A stretch of DNA of 42,077 bases from the NCBI GenBank assembly GCA_947624525.1, contig CANQKT010000008.1, forward strand, positions 1 through 42,077. Direction: 5' to 3'. The notes beneath the pieces are model-generated. The model did not search any database. It had not been told where the DNA came from and saw only the letters and a program-made list of their open reading frames with translations. Each line of letters opens with the position of its first letter. Positions within the stretch are counted from its first letter, which is position 1. Shown here one piece after another: positions 17,542-25,727 of the stretch. Source of the DNA: an uncultured Clostridia bacterium. GTDB taxonomy: Bacteria > Bacillota > Clostridia > TANB77 > CAG-508. A program made the translations under genes and the position numbers.

Positions 17542-17570
17542 TTGACATAAAATATACAAAGTGTTATAAT
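17542..17570 (+). promoter_or_regulatory. Consensus promoter of the small-protein/GH25-like operon
   Basis: TTGACA (17542-17547) and TATAAT (17565-17570) with an exact 17-bp spacer. One of the strongest housekeeping promoters in the window. Confidence 0.8.
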
Positions 17571-17604
17571 ATAGTAAAGGTTTTCACAAAGGAGATGGTT
17601 GCTT

Positions 17605-17739
17605 ATGACCAAATTGCAAAGAGAAAATTTAAAGTTATTAAATGAAAATATCGAATTAAGCATAAAATTAAGGAAAGCAAAAGAATTACTAAAAAAGTAT
17701 AATACACTGGTGAAAAAAATGAAAAAAAAGGAGGATTAA
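17605..17739 (+). CDS. 44-aa basic, coiled-coil-like small protein
   Basis: A short gene behind a consensus promoter and the strong site AAAGGAGATGG (17588-17598). The product starts MTKLQRENLKLLNENIELS and is almost entirely Lys, Glu, Leu, Asn and Ile, with leucines spaced as in a coiled coil and a KKMKKKED tail. I recognise no family. Its last codons (AAAAAGGAGGATTAA) carry the ribosome binding site of the next gene, whose ATG is 4 nt after the stop, so the two are translationally coupled. It may be a small partner or regulator of the SH3/GH25-like protein. Confidence 0.7.
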   Translation: MTKLQRENLKLLNENIELSIKLRKAKELLKKYNTLVKKMKKKED

Positions 17740-17742
17740 ATT

Positions 17743-20155
17743 ATGGTAAGGTACACGGGAAAAATTTATGATAAGTTAAGGGAGATTTTTTTAGACAGAA
17801 GAAGGAGATTAGCTTTAGGTGCAGTTGTATTAACAGGAGCTTCTATTACAATATCTGGAGTTAGAAATATTACATCATCTAGAGATGAAATTGAGGTAGA
17901 AAAAGGTGCTGAATATACTAGTCTTATAAGTTCGGCATATACCAATATGTATAGCAATCCAGTTAATAATAAGAAAGAAAAAATGAACATGGGAGAGTTT
18001 ATTGAGTTTGAGTCAACAAGTGAAGCATATTATAATGAAAGAAATGGAGAATGGAGAGTTGTAAGAAAAGAAGAGGCACCAGCAGATACGAAATGGTTAG
18101 AGTGTAAAGTTGTAGATGATGAAAATAATGGATATATACCTAGTGAATATGTGGACAAGTATTATCCATATTCTGCAGATGGTTCAATAACATTTATGGT
18201 TAAGGAAGACGAGGAATCAGATGAAAGAGAAGAAATAACAATACAGAATGCAAGGGTTTGGGTGTGTAAAGATGATTCAACACAAGGTCAATTATCAAAG
18301 GCTATAATAAGAGATAAGAATGATGCCTATTTGGCTGGCTATGTTGATGCAAGTTTATTGAAAAAAGATTCAAAAGATAAAAGTTGTGTTGGAATAGTAA
18401 ATAATATTACTTTCTTAAGAGAGTATCCATTAGTAGCAGAGTTAGATGAATCAATTATATTAGGACAGGCAACAAATGGACAAAAATTAAAAATACTTTC
18501 TACAGAGGTTTTGCGGAGAAGGAGACATGAAAGAAACTTGGTATCAATGTGAAATAAAAGGTCAAACAGAACCTGTGTATATAGCAAATTATGCTGTAAA
18601 AGATATGGCTGATTTTGATCAGGAAATTATCTTTAATGATGTTGAAGGTAAAATAAACAGTAAAGATGGTTCTGAAACTAGAACAACTATATATGAAGGA
18701 GATAAAATTAAGGTTGATACTAAAAATATAGCAAATGGAGTTTGTCCTGTTTATTTTGAAGGAGAAGATAGATGTCCTACAGGATATATGGATATAGCAA
18801 GTTTAGGATTAGATGAAAATGTACAAGTTATTGAAAATGATAAAATACAAGATAAAAAGGAAGATGGACTAATACAAGTACAAGAGCAAGGAAATAATAA
18901 ATTAACATATGTTATGGATTTTGGGCATTTTGATAATTATGAAGGCTTTATTGAAACCATGAATGATTTAATAGAAAAGGATATGTTATCTGGTGTAATG
19001 TTTAGGATTGGAGCAACTAGTCAATTTGATATAAATGATGATGGAACTCCAATAGGTTTTAGAATTGTAAGCTTTGTAGATGACCCTGAAGAATATGCAA
19101 TGCCGGAACAGGATACTATATTACTAGAAGGTGGTTATAAAGAAATTAAAGAAAAATCTAAAGAACATGGAGAAGAAGTTAAGTTTACTGGAGGACTAGG
19201 TTCTATTAAAGAATTTGAAAAATTTATTAGAGCAGTAAATGATGCAGGAATAGCATGGGGATACTATTATTATCAAGGAAGTGCTGATCCAAATAGGTCA
19301 TCAGCAGAAGCAGCATATATATATAATGTAATGGAAAAAATAAAAAGTGATTTGGGAGCAGAGTATACAAATTCTAAAAAATTACCATTTATGTTTGATA
19401 TTGAAGATACACAAACAAAAGTTAATAAAGATAAGGAAAGAATAGATGCAGTTAAGAATGAGCAAAGACTATTAGGACATGGTGTAGATAGTAATAAATA
19501 TTGGGCTATTAAGAATGTTGACCCAAAGAAAGGTTATAATTTATCTGCTGATTATAATGATCAATTTATGGTGTATAGTGCTATAATACCAACATGTGAG
19601 ATAACATCAGATAGTTTAATGAAGATGGAAGAGGAGCTAAGTGAAGAAGGTTATACAATGATATACAATTCAACTAGAAAAATAAACAATAAAAAAACAT
19701 ATGAAGAGATTACTCAAATTCCAGAATTAAGGGATTACACAAAAGATAGTTTGGAAGAATATAAAAGTAATTATAAATCATATGATCAAAATTTATGTGA
19801 TAGATCTGATTTGGTTCAAACATTTTTGGATGTTGAAGCATTAAAAGGAAAACCAATAGATTTAAGCTTGACTTCTAAGGATACAGTAAATAGAATTGTA
19901 GCAGGAACATATAAACATGAAAAAACATATTTTGAGAAATTAGATGATGCGGTAAACGAAAATAATTATACTACAGAAATGGATAGTACTAATATTTATG
20001 AAGAACAAACTGAAGGAGAAGAGACATATTCATCAGAAACTGAGACATCAAGTATAGATGAGACAGAAACTAAAATGGAAACATATAAAGAAACTGGAAA
20101 TGAGACTAAAGCTGAAACTAATACTAGGGTAGAAGAAGAGGATTTAGATAGATAA
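17743..20155 (+). CDS. Membrane-anchored SH3-like and GH25-like protein, split by a +1 frameshift at CGG
   Basis: The first frame (17743-18552) has a basic N-terminus, one transmembrane segment (about 22-42) and SH3-like repeats. The second frame (to 20155) continues with another SH3-like stretch, then a domain resembling GH25 muramidases (about 385-590 in the joined protein: YVMDFGHFDNYEGF, FIRAVNDAGIAWGYYYYQGS, LPFMFDIEDT), and an acidic Thr/Glu-rich tail. Skipping the C at 18514 (codon CGG 18514-18516, then A) joins them as ILSTEVLGEGDMKETWYQC, for 803 aa. The usual N-terminal GH25 aspartate region is altered, so hydrolytic activity is uncertain. An envelope location outside the membrane is inferred from the single N-terminal helix. 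Confidence 0.75.
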
Positions 20156-20188
20156 AATTCAATTTAAAAACATAAAATAATAAGTAAT

Positions 20189-20240
20189 AGAAATGCTTTA
20201 TATATAAAAATTTATATATAAAAGCATTTCTTTATATTAA
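20189..20240 (+). terminator. Terminator-like hairpin after the SH3/GH25-like gene
   Basis: AGAAATGCTTTATATATAAA (20189-20208) pairs with 20211-20231 with a single bulged base, forming a 20-bp stem with almost no loop, followed by TTTATATTAATTT. Confidence 0.7.
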
Positions 20241-20291
20241 TTTCTGTAAATTATAAGTTTAAATTTATTTATAAATAAAAAAATTTTATTT

Positions 20292-20333
20292 TTCGACAGA
20301 ATACGACAAAATTTTTAAAATAAATGATATAAA
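20292..20333 (+). promoter_or_regulatory. Spo0A-type boxes and promoter of the receiver-domain gene
   Basis: TTCGACA (20292-20298) is a perfect match to the Spo0A box (TGTCGAA on the other strand), and TACGACA (20302-20308) is one mismatch away. A TATAAA -10 element lies at 20328-20333, so the second box would sit around the -35 position, as in Spo0A-activated sigma-A promoters such as Bacillus spoIIG. The rest of the 20156-20414 gap holds only the upstream terminator and the ribosome binding site. Confidence 0.55.
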
Positions 20334-20414
20334 ATATAAATAGGAGGTTTTATTGTTAAAATAGAAGTTATTATATAGTTAATCAAAATATTGGAGTAAA
20401 GGAGTAGATGAAAT

Positions 20415-20894
20415 GTGGAAACTATTAAAGTTATAATTGTAGATGATAATGAGATAGCAAATGATTTTATTAGGAATTATTTAGAGGGATTTGAAGAAGT
20501 GGAAGTTTTAGGTAGTTGTTATTCTGATGAGGAGGAAATATTAATGATAGATGAATTAAAACCTGAAATAGTAATAACAGATCTGGTAAGAAATAATACT
20601 TTGTCAGGATTAGATATATTAAAAAGGTATAAAGAACTAAGTAATAGTCCAAAATTTTTAGTTGTAACTGCTGGCGGTGAAGATTTAATTGATACAAAGG
20701 TTATGGATGGATATATAAAAAAGCCAATTATTAATTATAATTTAATAATTCAAGAATTAAAAAAAATAAAAGAGCAAATAATATTTGAGAGACTACCTGA
20801 TAATATACCTAAGAATAAAAAGAGCATTGCCAATATCAGATGTTATAAAATTTTGAAGAATTTATTAAAACACGTAAAAAAAGATAAAATTTAA
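20415..20894 (+). CDS. Stand-alone receiver-domain protein (Spo0F/Spo0A-receiver-like)
   Basis: A 159-aa response regulator with only a receiver domain and a short basic tail (about 125-159); no DNA-binding domain. Acidic Asp10/Asp11 (IIVDDN), phospho-acceptor Asp56 (VITDLV), Thr85 (VVTAG) and Lys103 before Pro104 (YIKKP) are present, so it can probably be phosphorylated. Start GTG at 20415 has AAGGAG 10 nt upstream. The Spo0A-like boxes in front and the spoIIA operon behind suggest a role at sporulation onset, perhaps as a phosphate carrier or sink like Spo0F; that function is inference. The Asn/Lys-rich tail does not resemble the Spo0A effector domain. Confidence 0.8.
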   Translation: METIKVIIVDDNEIANDFIRNYLEGFEEVEVLGSCYSDEEEILMIDELKPEIVITDLVRNNTLSGLDILKRYKELSNSPKFLVVTAGGEDLIDTKVMDGYIKKPIINYNLIIQELKKIKEQIIFERLPDNIPKNKKSIANIRCYKILKNLLKHVKKDKI

Positions 20895-20927
20895 TAAAAA
20901 TATAAAACTAAAAATAATCTAGAAAGT

Positions 20928-20955
20928 AACGAAGCAAATTTTCGTTTTTTATTTG
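20928..20955 (+). terminator. Terminator of the receiver-domain gene
   Basis: A short stem, AACGAA (20928-20933) with TTCGTT (20941-20946), 7-nt loop, followed by TTTTTATTT. Confidence 0.65.
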
Positions 20956-20967
20956 ACCTACTCTACA

Positions 20968-21064
20968 ACTAGCAAAAATAATATAAATAAATGGTAGTTG
21001 ATAATCAAATTAATAAAATAATGAGATAATACTAGCAAAAGAAATAATAGATGTTGCTAGTATT
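20968..21064. promoter_or_regulatory. Three ACTAGCAA motifs upstream of the XRE regulator (candidate operator)
   Basis: ACTAGCAAAA occurs directly at 20968-20977 and 21031-21040, and the inverted form TTGCTAGT at 21054-21061. The last two form an 11-bp perfect dyad (21028-21038 with 21054-21064) that ends at the base before the GGAGGA ribosome binding site (21065-21070). Both autoregulation by the encoded repressor and mRNA folding over the translation start are possible. Confidence 0.5.
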
Positions 21065-21079
21065 GGAGGATTTATTGTA

Positions 21080-21487
21080 ATGAGTAGAACAGATAGATAT
21101 GAATATAAAGACTGGGAAGGTTTTGGAAAGAGAACAAAGAATAATAGATTAGCGATAGGATTAACAAAAGAGAAGTTTGCTGATATGATTCACCGCTCTG
21201 AAAATTATGTATCAGAATTGGAAAAAGGTCATAATAGTTGCAGTGTTCATACATTATATCAAATCTCTACAGTTCTAAAAGTTCCTAGTGATAGTTTGCT
21301 ATATGAGGATAATGATGTGTATATGAAAGATAGTTATAGTAGTAAAGAAATACTAAAAAATATTATTGATAGATGCAATGAAGATGAACTAGAAGTAATT
21401 AAAGACTTAATTGTGGCAGCATATCCAAATTTAAGTAAGATGACTGCTAGTAGAAAAGAGACAAAGAATAAATCTAATAAAAAATAA
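21080..21487 (+). CDS. XRE-family helix-turn-helix regulator
   Basis: 135 aa. A Cro/C1-type HTH (about 18-72) is clear: LAIGLTKEKFADMIHRSENYVSELEKG...TLYQISTVLKVPSDSLL. The C-terminal part (75-135) is charged, possibly an oligomerisation segment (SSKEILKNIIDRCNEDELEVIKDLIVAAYP), with a Lys-rich end. It resembles the small SinR-like repressors of Firmicutes in size and layout. It lies between the receiver gene and spoIIA, so control of sporulation entry is a reasonable guess. The ATG has GGAGGA 9 nt upstream. Confidence 0.88.
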   Translation: MSRTDRYEYKDWEGFGKRTKNNRLAIGLTKEKFADMIHRSENYVSELEKGHNSCSVHTLYQISTVLKVPSDSLLYEDNDVYMKDSYSSKEILKNIIDRCNEDELEVIKDLIVAAYPNLSKMTASRKETKNKSNKK

Positions 21488-21516
21488 TATAAATTAATTA
21501 TTAAATATTTTTAAAC

Positions 21517-21560
21517 AAGGATCAAAATGTCATTAAAATGATGTTTTGATCCTTATTTTA
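21517..21560 (+). terminator. Terminator of the XRE regulator gene
   Basis: AAGGATCAAAA (21517-21527) pairs perfectly with TTTTGATCCTT (21544-21554), 16-nt loop, followed by ATTTTAG. Confidence 0.75.
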
Positions 21561-21607
21561 GTTAATTTAAATGATTTTGTAAATTGTATTAAATACTACA
21601 AAAAATA

Positions 21608-21683
21608 TGTCGAAAACTTTTGGGCTATTCGACAAAACTTCCTATTTTTCGCTCTTGGAAAAGCTTGGAAAATCAACTATAAT
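21608..21683 (+). promoter_or_regulatory. spoIIA promoter with two Spo0A-type boxes
   Basis: TGTCGAA (21608-21614) and its inverted copy TTCGACA (21628-21634) are both perfect Spo0A boxes. A sigma-A-like promoter follows: TTGGAA (21655-21660), 17 bp, TATAAT (21678-21683). In Bacillus the spoIIA promoter uses sigma-H with Spo0A; I see no convincing sigma-H element here. Confidence 0.65.
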
Positions 21684-21715
21684 TAAACTTATAAACTTGT
21701 AAGGAGGATTATATT

Positions 21716-22030
21716 TTGGAAAGTGAATTTTTAAAAAAGGACAAGCTTTTGTTAATCAAAATTACAGAAGAAATTGATCATCATAGTACAGAAAAAATAA
21801 GGAGGATGGTGGATAATGAAATTACGAGATATATGCCTAGAAAAGTTTTATTTGATTTTGGTAAGGTGTCTTTTATGGATAGCGCTGGGATCGGAATGAT
21901 AATTGGAAGATATAAAACGGCTAATATGCTGGGGGGAACTGTAGAAATGACTAATGTTAAACCAAGCATCAAAAAAATATTTGAAATGAGTGGAGTTTTA
22001 AAAATTATTCCAGTTGTGAAAAGTGCATAG
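21716..22030 (+). CDS. spoIIAA: Anti-sigma-F factor antagonist SpoIIAA
   Basis: A 104-aa STAS-domain protein. When unphosphorylated it binds SpoIIAB and frees sigma-F in the forespore; SpoIIAB phosphorylates it and SpoIIE dephosphorylates it. The phosphorylated serine is Ser56 in FMDSAGIGMIIGRY. The start is TTG at 21716, 8 nt after a perfect AAGGAGG (21701-21707). It is the first gene of the spoIIA operon, but an unusual 138-nt gap separates it from the spoIIAB start, where these genes normally abut or overlap. Confidence 0.95.
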   Translation: MESEFLKKDKLLLIKITEEIDHHSTEKIRRMVDNEITRYMPRKVLFDFGKVSFMDSAGIGMIIGRYKTANMLGGTVEMTNVKPSIKKIFEMSGVLKIIPVVKSA

Positions 22031-22168
22031 AAAATTAATATGTCTAGCCACATAAAAAGTAATAAGCTCAAGTGTATAAAAGAAGTTATAGGCTTAAGTG
22101 AACAAATTTTATAGGTTTATAGGTATAGCCTTGAAAAACCTAAATAAATTATACAAAGGATGGAAAAA

Positions 22169-22654
22169 ATGAAAGGTTTATACGAAAATGAAATGAAATT
22201 AGAATTTTTAAGTAAGTCAAACAATGAAGCTTTTGCTCGTATTACTGTTGCAGCTTTTGCCGCACAATTAGATCCAACAATTGAGGAATTAGCAGATATA
22301 AAAACCGCAATATCTGAAGCGGTTACTAATAGTATTATTCACGGATATGAGAATATGGAGGGGAAAATAAAAATTGTTGCAAAAATTTTTGATAATACTA
22401 TTGAAGTAGAGGTTTCAGACTCAGGAAAGGGAATTGAAAATGTAGAAATGGCCAGAAAACCATTATATACATCAAAACCAAACCTTGAGAGGTCAGGTAT
22501 GGGATTTACTATAATGGAAAGTTTTATGGATGAGGTATATATAGAATCAGTGCTTGGATTGGGAACTAAGGTTACAATGAAAAAGGTTATTGAAAAACAA
22601 GCTGAATTCGATAAGGATAAACAACTTGAAGTTGTGGGTGCGAATAGCATATAA
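22169..22654 (+). CDS. spoIIAB: Anti-sigma-F factor and serine kinase SpoIIAB
   Basis: A 161-aa GHKL-type kinase that binds and inhibits sigma-F and phosphorylates SpoIIAA. The N box carries Glu50 and Asn54 ([15 protein letters not shown]). The G1 region ([21 protein letters not shown]) and G2 region ([16 protein letters not shown]) are intact. I place the start at ATG 22169 rather than ATG 22160, because AAAGGA ends at 22160, giving an 8-nt spacing, and the sequence then matches the usual SpoIIAB N-terminus. It acts in the forespore. Confidence 0.96.
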   Translation: MKGLYENEMKLEFLSKSNNEAFARITVAAFAAQLDPTIEELADIKTAISEAVTNSIIHGYENMEGKIKIVAKIFDNTIEVEVSDSGKGIENVEMARKPLYTSKPNLERSGMGFTIMESFMDEVYIESVLGLGTKVTMKKVIEKQAEFDKDKQLEVVGANSI

Positions 22655-22679
22655 GAGGTATTTTGTAATGAATAATAAG

Positions 22680-22714
22680 AAAGTATTTTTGAAAGCAAAG
22701 TAAGAAAATACTTT
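22680..22714 (+). repeat. Intercistronic hairpin between spoIIAB and sigF
   Basis: AAAGTATTTT (22680-22689) is perfectly complementary to AAAATACTTT (22705-22714), 15-nt loop, with no T tract. It lies in a 131-nt gap inside an operon that is normally compact, and could affect mRNA stability or relative expression. Confidence 0.5.
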
Positions 22715-22785
22715 AAGATAGATTTTAGAACATAGGAAAAAAACAAAGTATACATAAGATAGAAAGGTAGGCTTGATTAAATAAT

Positions 22786-23505
22786 ATGTATGATAATAAT
22801 ATTGAAGATATTATTAAAGCTAAAGAGGGAAGCGAAGATGCAATGTCCAAATTAGTGGAAAATAATTCAGGTCTAATTTGGAGCATTGTTAGGAGATTTA
22901 GAGATAGGGGATATGAGTTAGATGATTTGTATCAAATAGGTTCTTTAGGCTTTATAAAATCAATAAGAAGGTTTGATACCAATTTTGAAGTTCAATTATC
23001 AACATATGCAGTACCATATATATTAGGAGAAATAAAAAGATTTATTAGAGATGATGGGCCAATAAAGGTAAGTAGAAGTACAAAAGAATTATGTGTTAAA
23101 ATAAGAGAAATACAAAGAGAATATTTAAATAAAAAAGGCATAGAAATAAATATAGAAGAAATATCAAAATTGTTAAATGTATCTAAAGAGGAGATTGCTG
23201 CAGCTTTAGATTCTGTAAATTGCGTAGATTCTATATATGATGTAAATTATAAGGATGACAGTGAGGGAAATATATTAGATAAAATTCCTGCAAATGATGA
23301 AACCGAAAAAAATCTAGTTGATAAAATTGTTTTAAAGGATGCTATCAACAAACTAGATGAAAGGGAAAGAAAAATTATTCTTTTAAGATATTTTAGAGGG
23401 AGTACACAGTCTCAAGTGGCAAAAGTTTTAGGAATAAGTCAAGTGCAAGTTTCAAGAATTGAAAAAAGAGTTTTAGCCGATATGAAGGAAATGCTGGCTG
23501 TGTAG
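22786..23505 (+). CDS. sigF: RNA polymerase sporulation sigma factor F
   Basis: A 239-aa sigma-70-family factor that drives early forespore transcription. Region 2 is seen in NSGLIWSIVRRFRDRGYELDDLYQIGSLGFIKSIRRFD and STYAVPYILGEIKRFIRDDG. Region 4 is seen in LDERERKIILLRYFRGSTQSQVAKVLGISQVQVSRIEKRVL. Order and neighbours (spoIIAA, spoIIAB before; spoIID, spoIIQ after) make sigma-F far more likely than sigma-G. The ribosome binding site is poor: AAAGG is about 17 nt before the ATG, and no better start exists. Low translation relative to spoIIAB would favour keeping sigma-F in check. Confidence 0.93.
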   Translation: MYDNNIEDIIKAKEGSEDAMSKLVENNSGLIWSIVRRFRDRGYELDDLYQIGSLGFIKSIRRFDTNFEVQLSTYAVPYILGEIKRFIRDDGPIKVSRSTKELCVKIREIQREYLNKKGIEINIEEISKLLNVSKEEIAAALDSVNCVDSIYDVNYKDDSEGNILDKIPANDETEKNLVDKIVLKDAINKLDERERKIILLRYFRGSTQSQVAKVLGISQVQVSRIEKRVLADMKEMLAV

Positions 23506-23537
23506 TTACAATATAAAATAAAGGAGCAATACAGTAA

Positions 23538-24614
23538 ATGAAGAAAATTGTTTTGTATGTTTTAATCTTGGTGATATTAACATTTGTAATTCCGTTTTTT
23601 TTCACTAAAGCAACAGTTGATAGTAAACCAATTATAGGAGTTAACTTAGAAGATAATGAAGAACATATAGAAGAACAGGAGAAAAAACAAGAAACTCAAC
23701 AAGAGGCGCAAAACCAAGAAGTTATGGAATATAATTATAACGATTATAATACAATAAAATTACTTCATACAAAAACAAACACAATTGAAGAATTACCATT
23801 AGATGAATATTTATATGGCGTTGTTTCGGCTGAAATGCCAATTGATTTTGAACTAGAGGCATTAAAAGCACAAGCATTGGTTGCACGAACATATACTATA
23901 TATAAAATAATGCAAAATGAGTTAAAACATGGTGAAGCACATGTATGTGATAGCTCATCATGTTGTCAAGCATGGATTAGTAAAGAAGATAGGTTAGCAA
24001 AATGGGAAGAAAAAAATAAAGAGGAAAATAAGGGATATAATGTTGAGGACAATTGGAATAAAATAGTATCAGCAGTCAATGAAACAAAAGGAAAAATAAT
24101 TACATATGAAGGGAAACCAATAAATGCTTTTTTTCACTCAAATAGTGGAGGAGCAACAGAAGCTCCTGTAGATGTTTGGGGAGGCACAGGATATCCATAT
24201 TTGCAAACAGTTGAAACTTCTGGAGAAGATGCATACACACAGTATAGTTCAGAAGTAACAATGTCCAAAGATGAATTTGTAAATAAAATGAAACAAAAGT
24301 ATTCAGACTTTCAAATAAATTTTGATGAGGAAAATTGCATTCAAGTTCAAGCTTACACAGCAGGTGGAAGAATTAAAACCATTAAAATAGGTAATTATAA
24401 TCTTTCAGGAGTTGAAGTTAGAAGCATTTTTTCGCTTAGATCTGCTAATTTTGTAGTGGAAATTGGGGAACAAGATATAAAGTTTAGTGTTAAAGGTTAT
24501 GGTCATGGTGTTGGAATGAGTCAAACTGGTGCGGACAGTCTAGCAAAGCAAGGATACAATTGTGAGGACATTGTTAAGCATTTTTATACGGGAATAGAGA
24601 TTGTTAATTTTTAA
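23538..24614 (+). CDS. spoIID: Stage II sporulation protein D
   Basis: A 358-aa lytic transglycosylase of the engulfment complex (with SpoIIM and SpoIIP), anchored in the mother-cell membrane by one N-terminal helix (about 5-22). The SpoIID/LytB domain begins at ELPLDEYLYGVVSAEMP, with catalytic Glu in SAEMP, and contains CDSSSCCQAW, FFHSNSGGATE and the C-terminal GYGHGVGMSQTGADSLA motif. In Bacillus it depends on sigma-E; I could not identify a sigma-E promoter in the 32-nt gap after sigF, so part of its transcription may come from the spoIIA promoter. AAAGGAG precedes the ATG. Confidence 0.95.
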   Translation: MKKIVLYVLILVILTFVIPFFFTKATVDSKPIIGVNLEDNEEHIEEQEKKQETQQEAQNQEVMEYNYNDYNTIKLLHTKTNTIEELPLDEYLYGVVSAEMPIDFELEALKAQALVARTYTIYKIMQNELKHGEAHVCDSSSCCQAWISKEDRLAKWEEKNKEENKGYNVEDNWNKIVSAVNETKGKIITYEGKPINAFFHSNSGGATEAPVDVWGGTGYPYLQTVETSGEDAYTQYSSEVTMSKDEFVNKMKQKYSDFQINFDEENCIQVQAYTAGGRIKTIKIGNYNLSGVEVRSIFSLRSANFVVEIGEQDIKFSVKGYGHGVGMSQTGADSLAKQGYNCEDIVKHFYTGIEIVNF

Positions 24615-24654
24615 ATTTTAAATTGAGGACGGAGATAATTTAAAAAATTAATAT

Positions 24655-24682
24655 GTATAAATTTTGCTAATATGGAAATAAT
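24655..24682 (+). promoter_or_regulatory. Candidate sigma-F promoter of spoIIQ
   Basis: GTATA (24655-24659) and GGAAATAAT (24674-24682) match the sigma-F -35 (GYWTA) and -10 (GGNNANANT) patterns, but the 14-bp spacer is about 1 bp shorter than usual. spoIIQ is sigma-F-dependent in known spore formers, which supports the call. Confidence 0.45.
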
Positions 24683-24714
24683 TCAACTAAAGAAAAATTT
24701 AAGGAGGAAAACTT

Positions 24715-25614
24715 ATGGCTAATAGTTTAAGAGAAAAGAAGATAAATAAAATTGTGTATATTTCAATAGTGAGCATGATTGCTGTAATTGTTATTTTTAT
24801 GATATTTTTTAATGTTTTTGGGAATGCAAAAGGTAACGAAAATTCAAATTTTCAGGTTGCAGACAAAAATGATTATGAAGATCTAGATGCGGAAGAAGCT
24901 AATTCTTCCATTGGTAATAAAGTTGAAGATTTAGAAAATAAAGATGAAGGAGAAGACTGGCAAGCTGTACAAGTAACAGATAATACACAAGTGCAAGGAC
25001 AGTTAGCTGATGAATTAAATGAAACTAATTCTAGCGAAACAGATAATAATGAAAATAACACTCAAAATTTAAATCCAGCTGACAGTTCAGAGATTGCAGA
25101 TAATACAAGTGAAATTGTTTCAATGAATATCGCAAATGAATCTGATGAGCAGGCAGGTATAGAAAAAAATGATGCAGAAATCACTAATAATGAAGAGCCT
25201 GTAGAAGATCCAACTTTTACTATTCCTGTTGAAGGAGAGATAGTAAAACAATATGGTAAAGATAAGTTGATATATTCAGATACATTAAAAGAATGGACAA
25301 CTCATTTAGGGATAGATATAAAAGCTGATAAGACAACTGTAGTTAAAGCTTCTGCAGATGGTGCAGTAAAGTCTATAAAAAACGATCCTAGATACGGTTT
25401 AACAGTGGTTATTGAGCATCAAAATGGATTTTCATCTGTGTATTCTAATTTATTGACTGCTGAATTTGTTGTGGTTGGAGAGACCGTAAAGTCTGGACAG
25501 ACAATAGGAACAGTGGGAAATTCGGCTACTTTTGAAATATTGGATGATGCACATTTGCATTTTGAACTTTTAAAGGATGGGAATTCTGTAGACCCAGAAA
25601 TGTATTTGAGGTAA
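24715..25614 (+). CDS. spoIIQ: SpoIIQ-like M23 family protein
   Basis: 299 aa. One transmembrane helix (about 12-36), an acidic Asn/Glu-rich spacer (about 40-165), then a LytM/M23 domain. The family protein sits in the forespore membrane and forms the channel between mother cell and forespore with SpoIIIAH. The metal ligands His197 and Asp201 (THLGID) and the pair His280/His282 (AHLHFEL) are present, so the zinc site is complete, as in several clostridial SpoIIQ proteins; the Bacillus protein lacks one of these. Position directly after spoIID matches known synteny. AAGGAGG precedes the ATG. Confidence 0.9.
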   Translation: MANSLREKKINKIVYISIVSMIAVIVIFMIFFNVFGNAKGNENSNFQVADKNDYEDLDAEEANSSIGNKVEDLENKDEGEDWQAVQVTDNTQVQGQLADELNETNSSETDNNENNTQNLNPADSSEIADNTSEIVSMNIANESDEQAGIEKNDAEITNNEEPVEDPTFTIPVEGEIVKQYGKDKLIYSDTLKEWTTHLGIDIKADKTTVVKASADGAVKSIKNDPRYGLTVVIEHQNGFSSVYSNLLTAEFVVVGETVKSGQTIGTVGNSATFEILDDAHLHFELLKDGNSVDPEMYLR

Positions 25615-25617
25615 GGT

Positions 25618-25669
25618 CTTTTCAGCATAAGACTTAATGTACGTCATACAAGAGTCTTATGCTGAAAAG
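25618..25669 (+). repeat. 17-bp perfect hairpin immediately after spoIIQ, without T tract
   Basis: CTTTTCAGCATAAGACT (25618-25634) is perfectly complementary to 25653-25669, and TGTA/TACA inside the 18-nt loop can pair further. No T run follows (tactagaataa), so it is not a canonical terminator. Confidence 0.6.
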
Positions 25670-25727
25670 TACTAGAATAATAAAGTAAGTGATGAAATTT
25701 TATTATTGTAAAATATATGTTGTTGTG

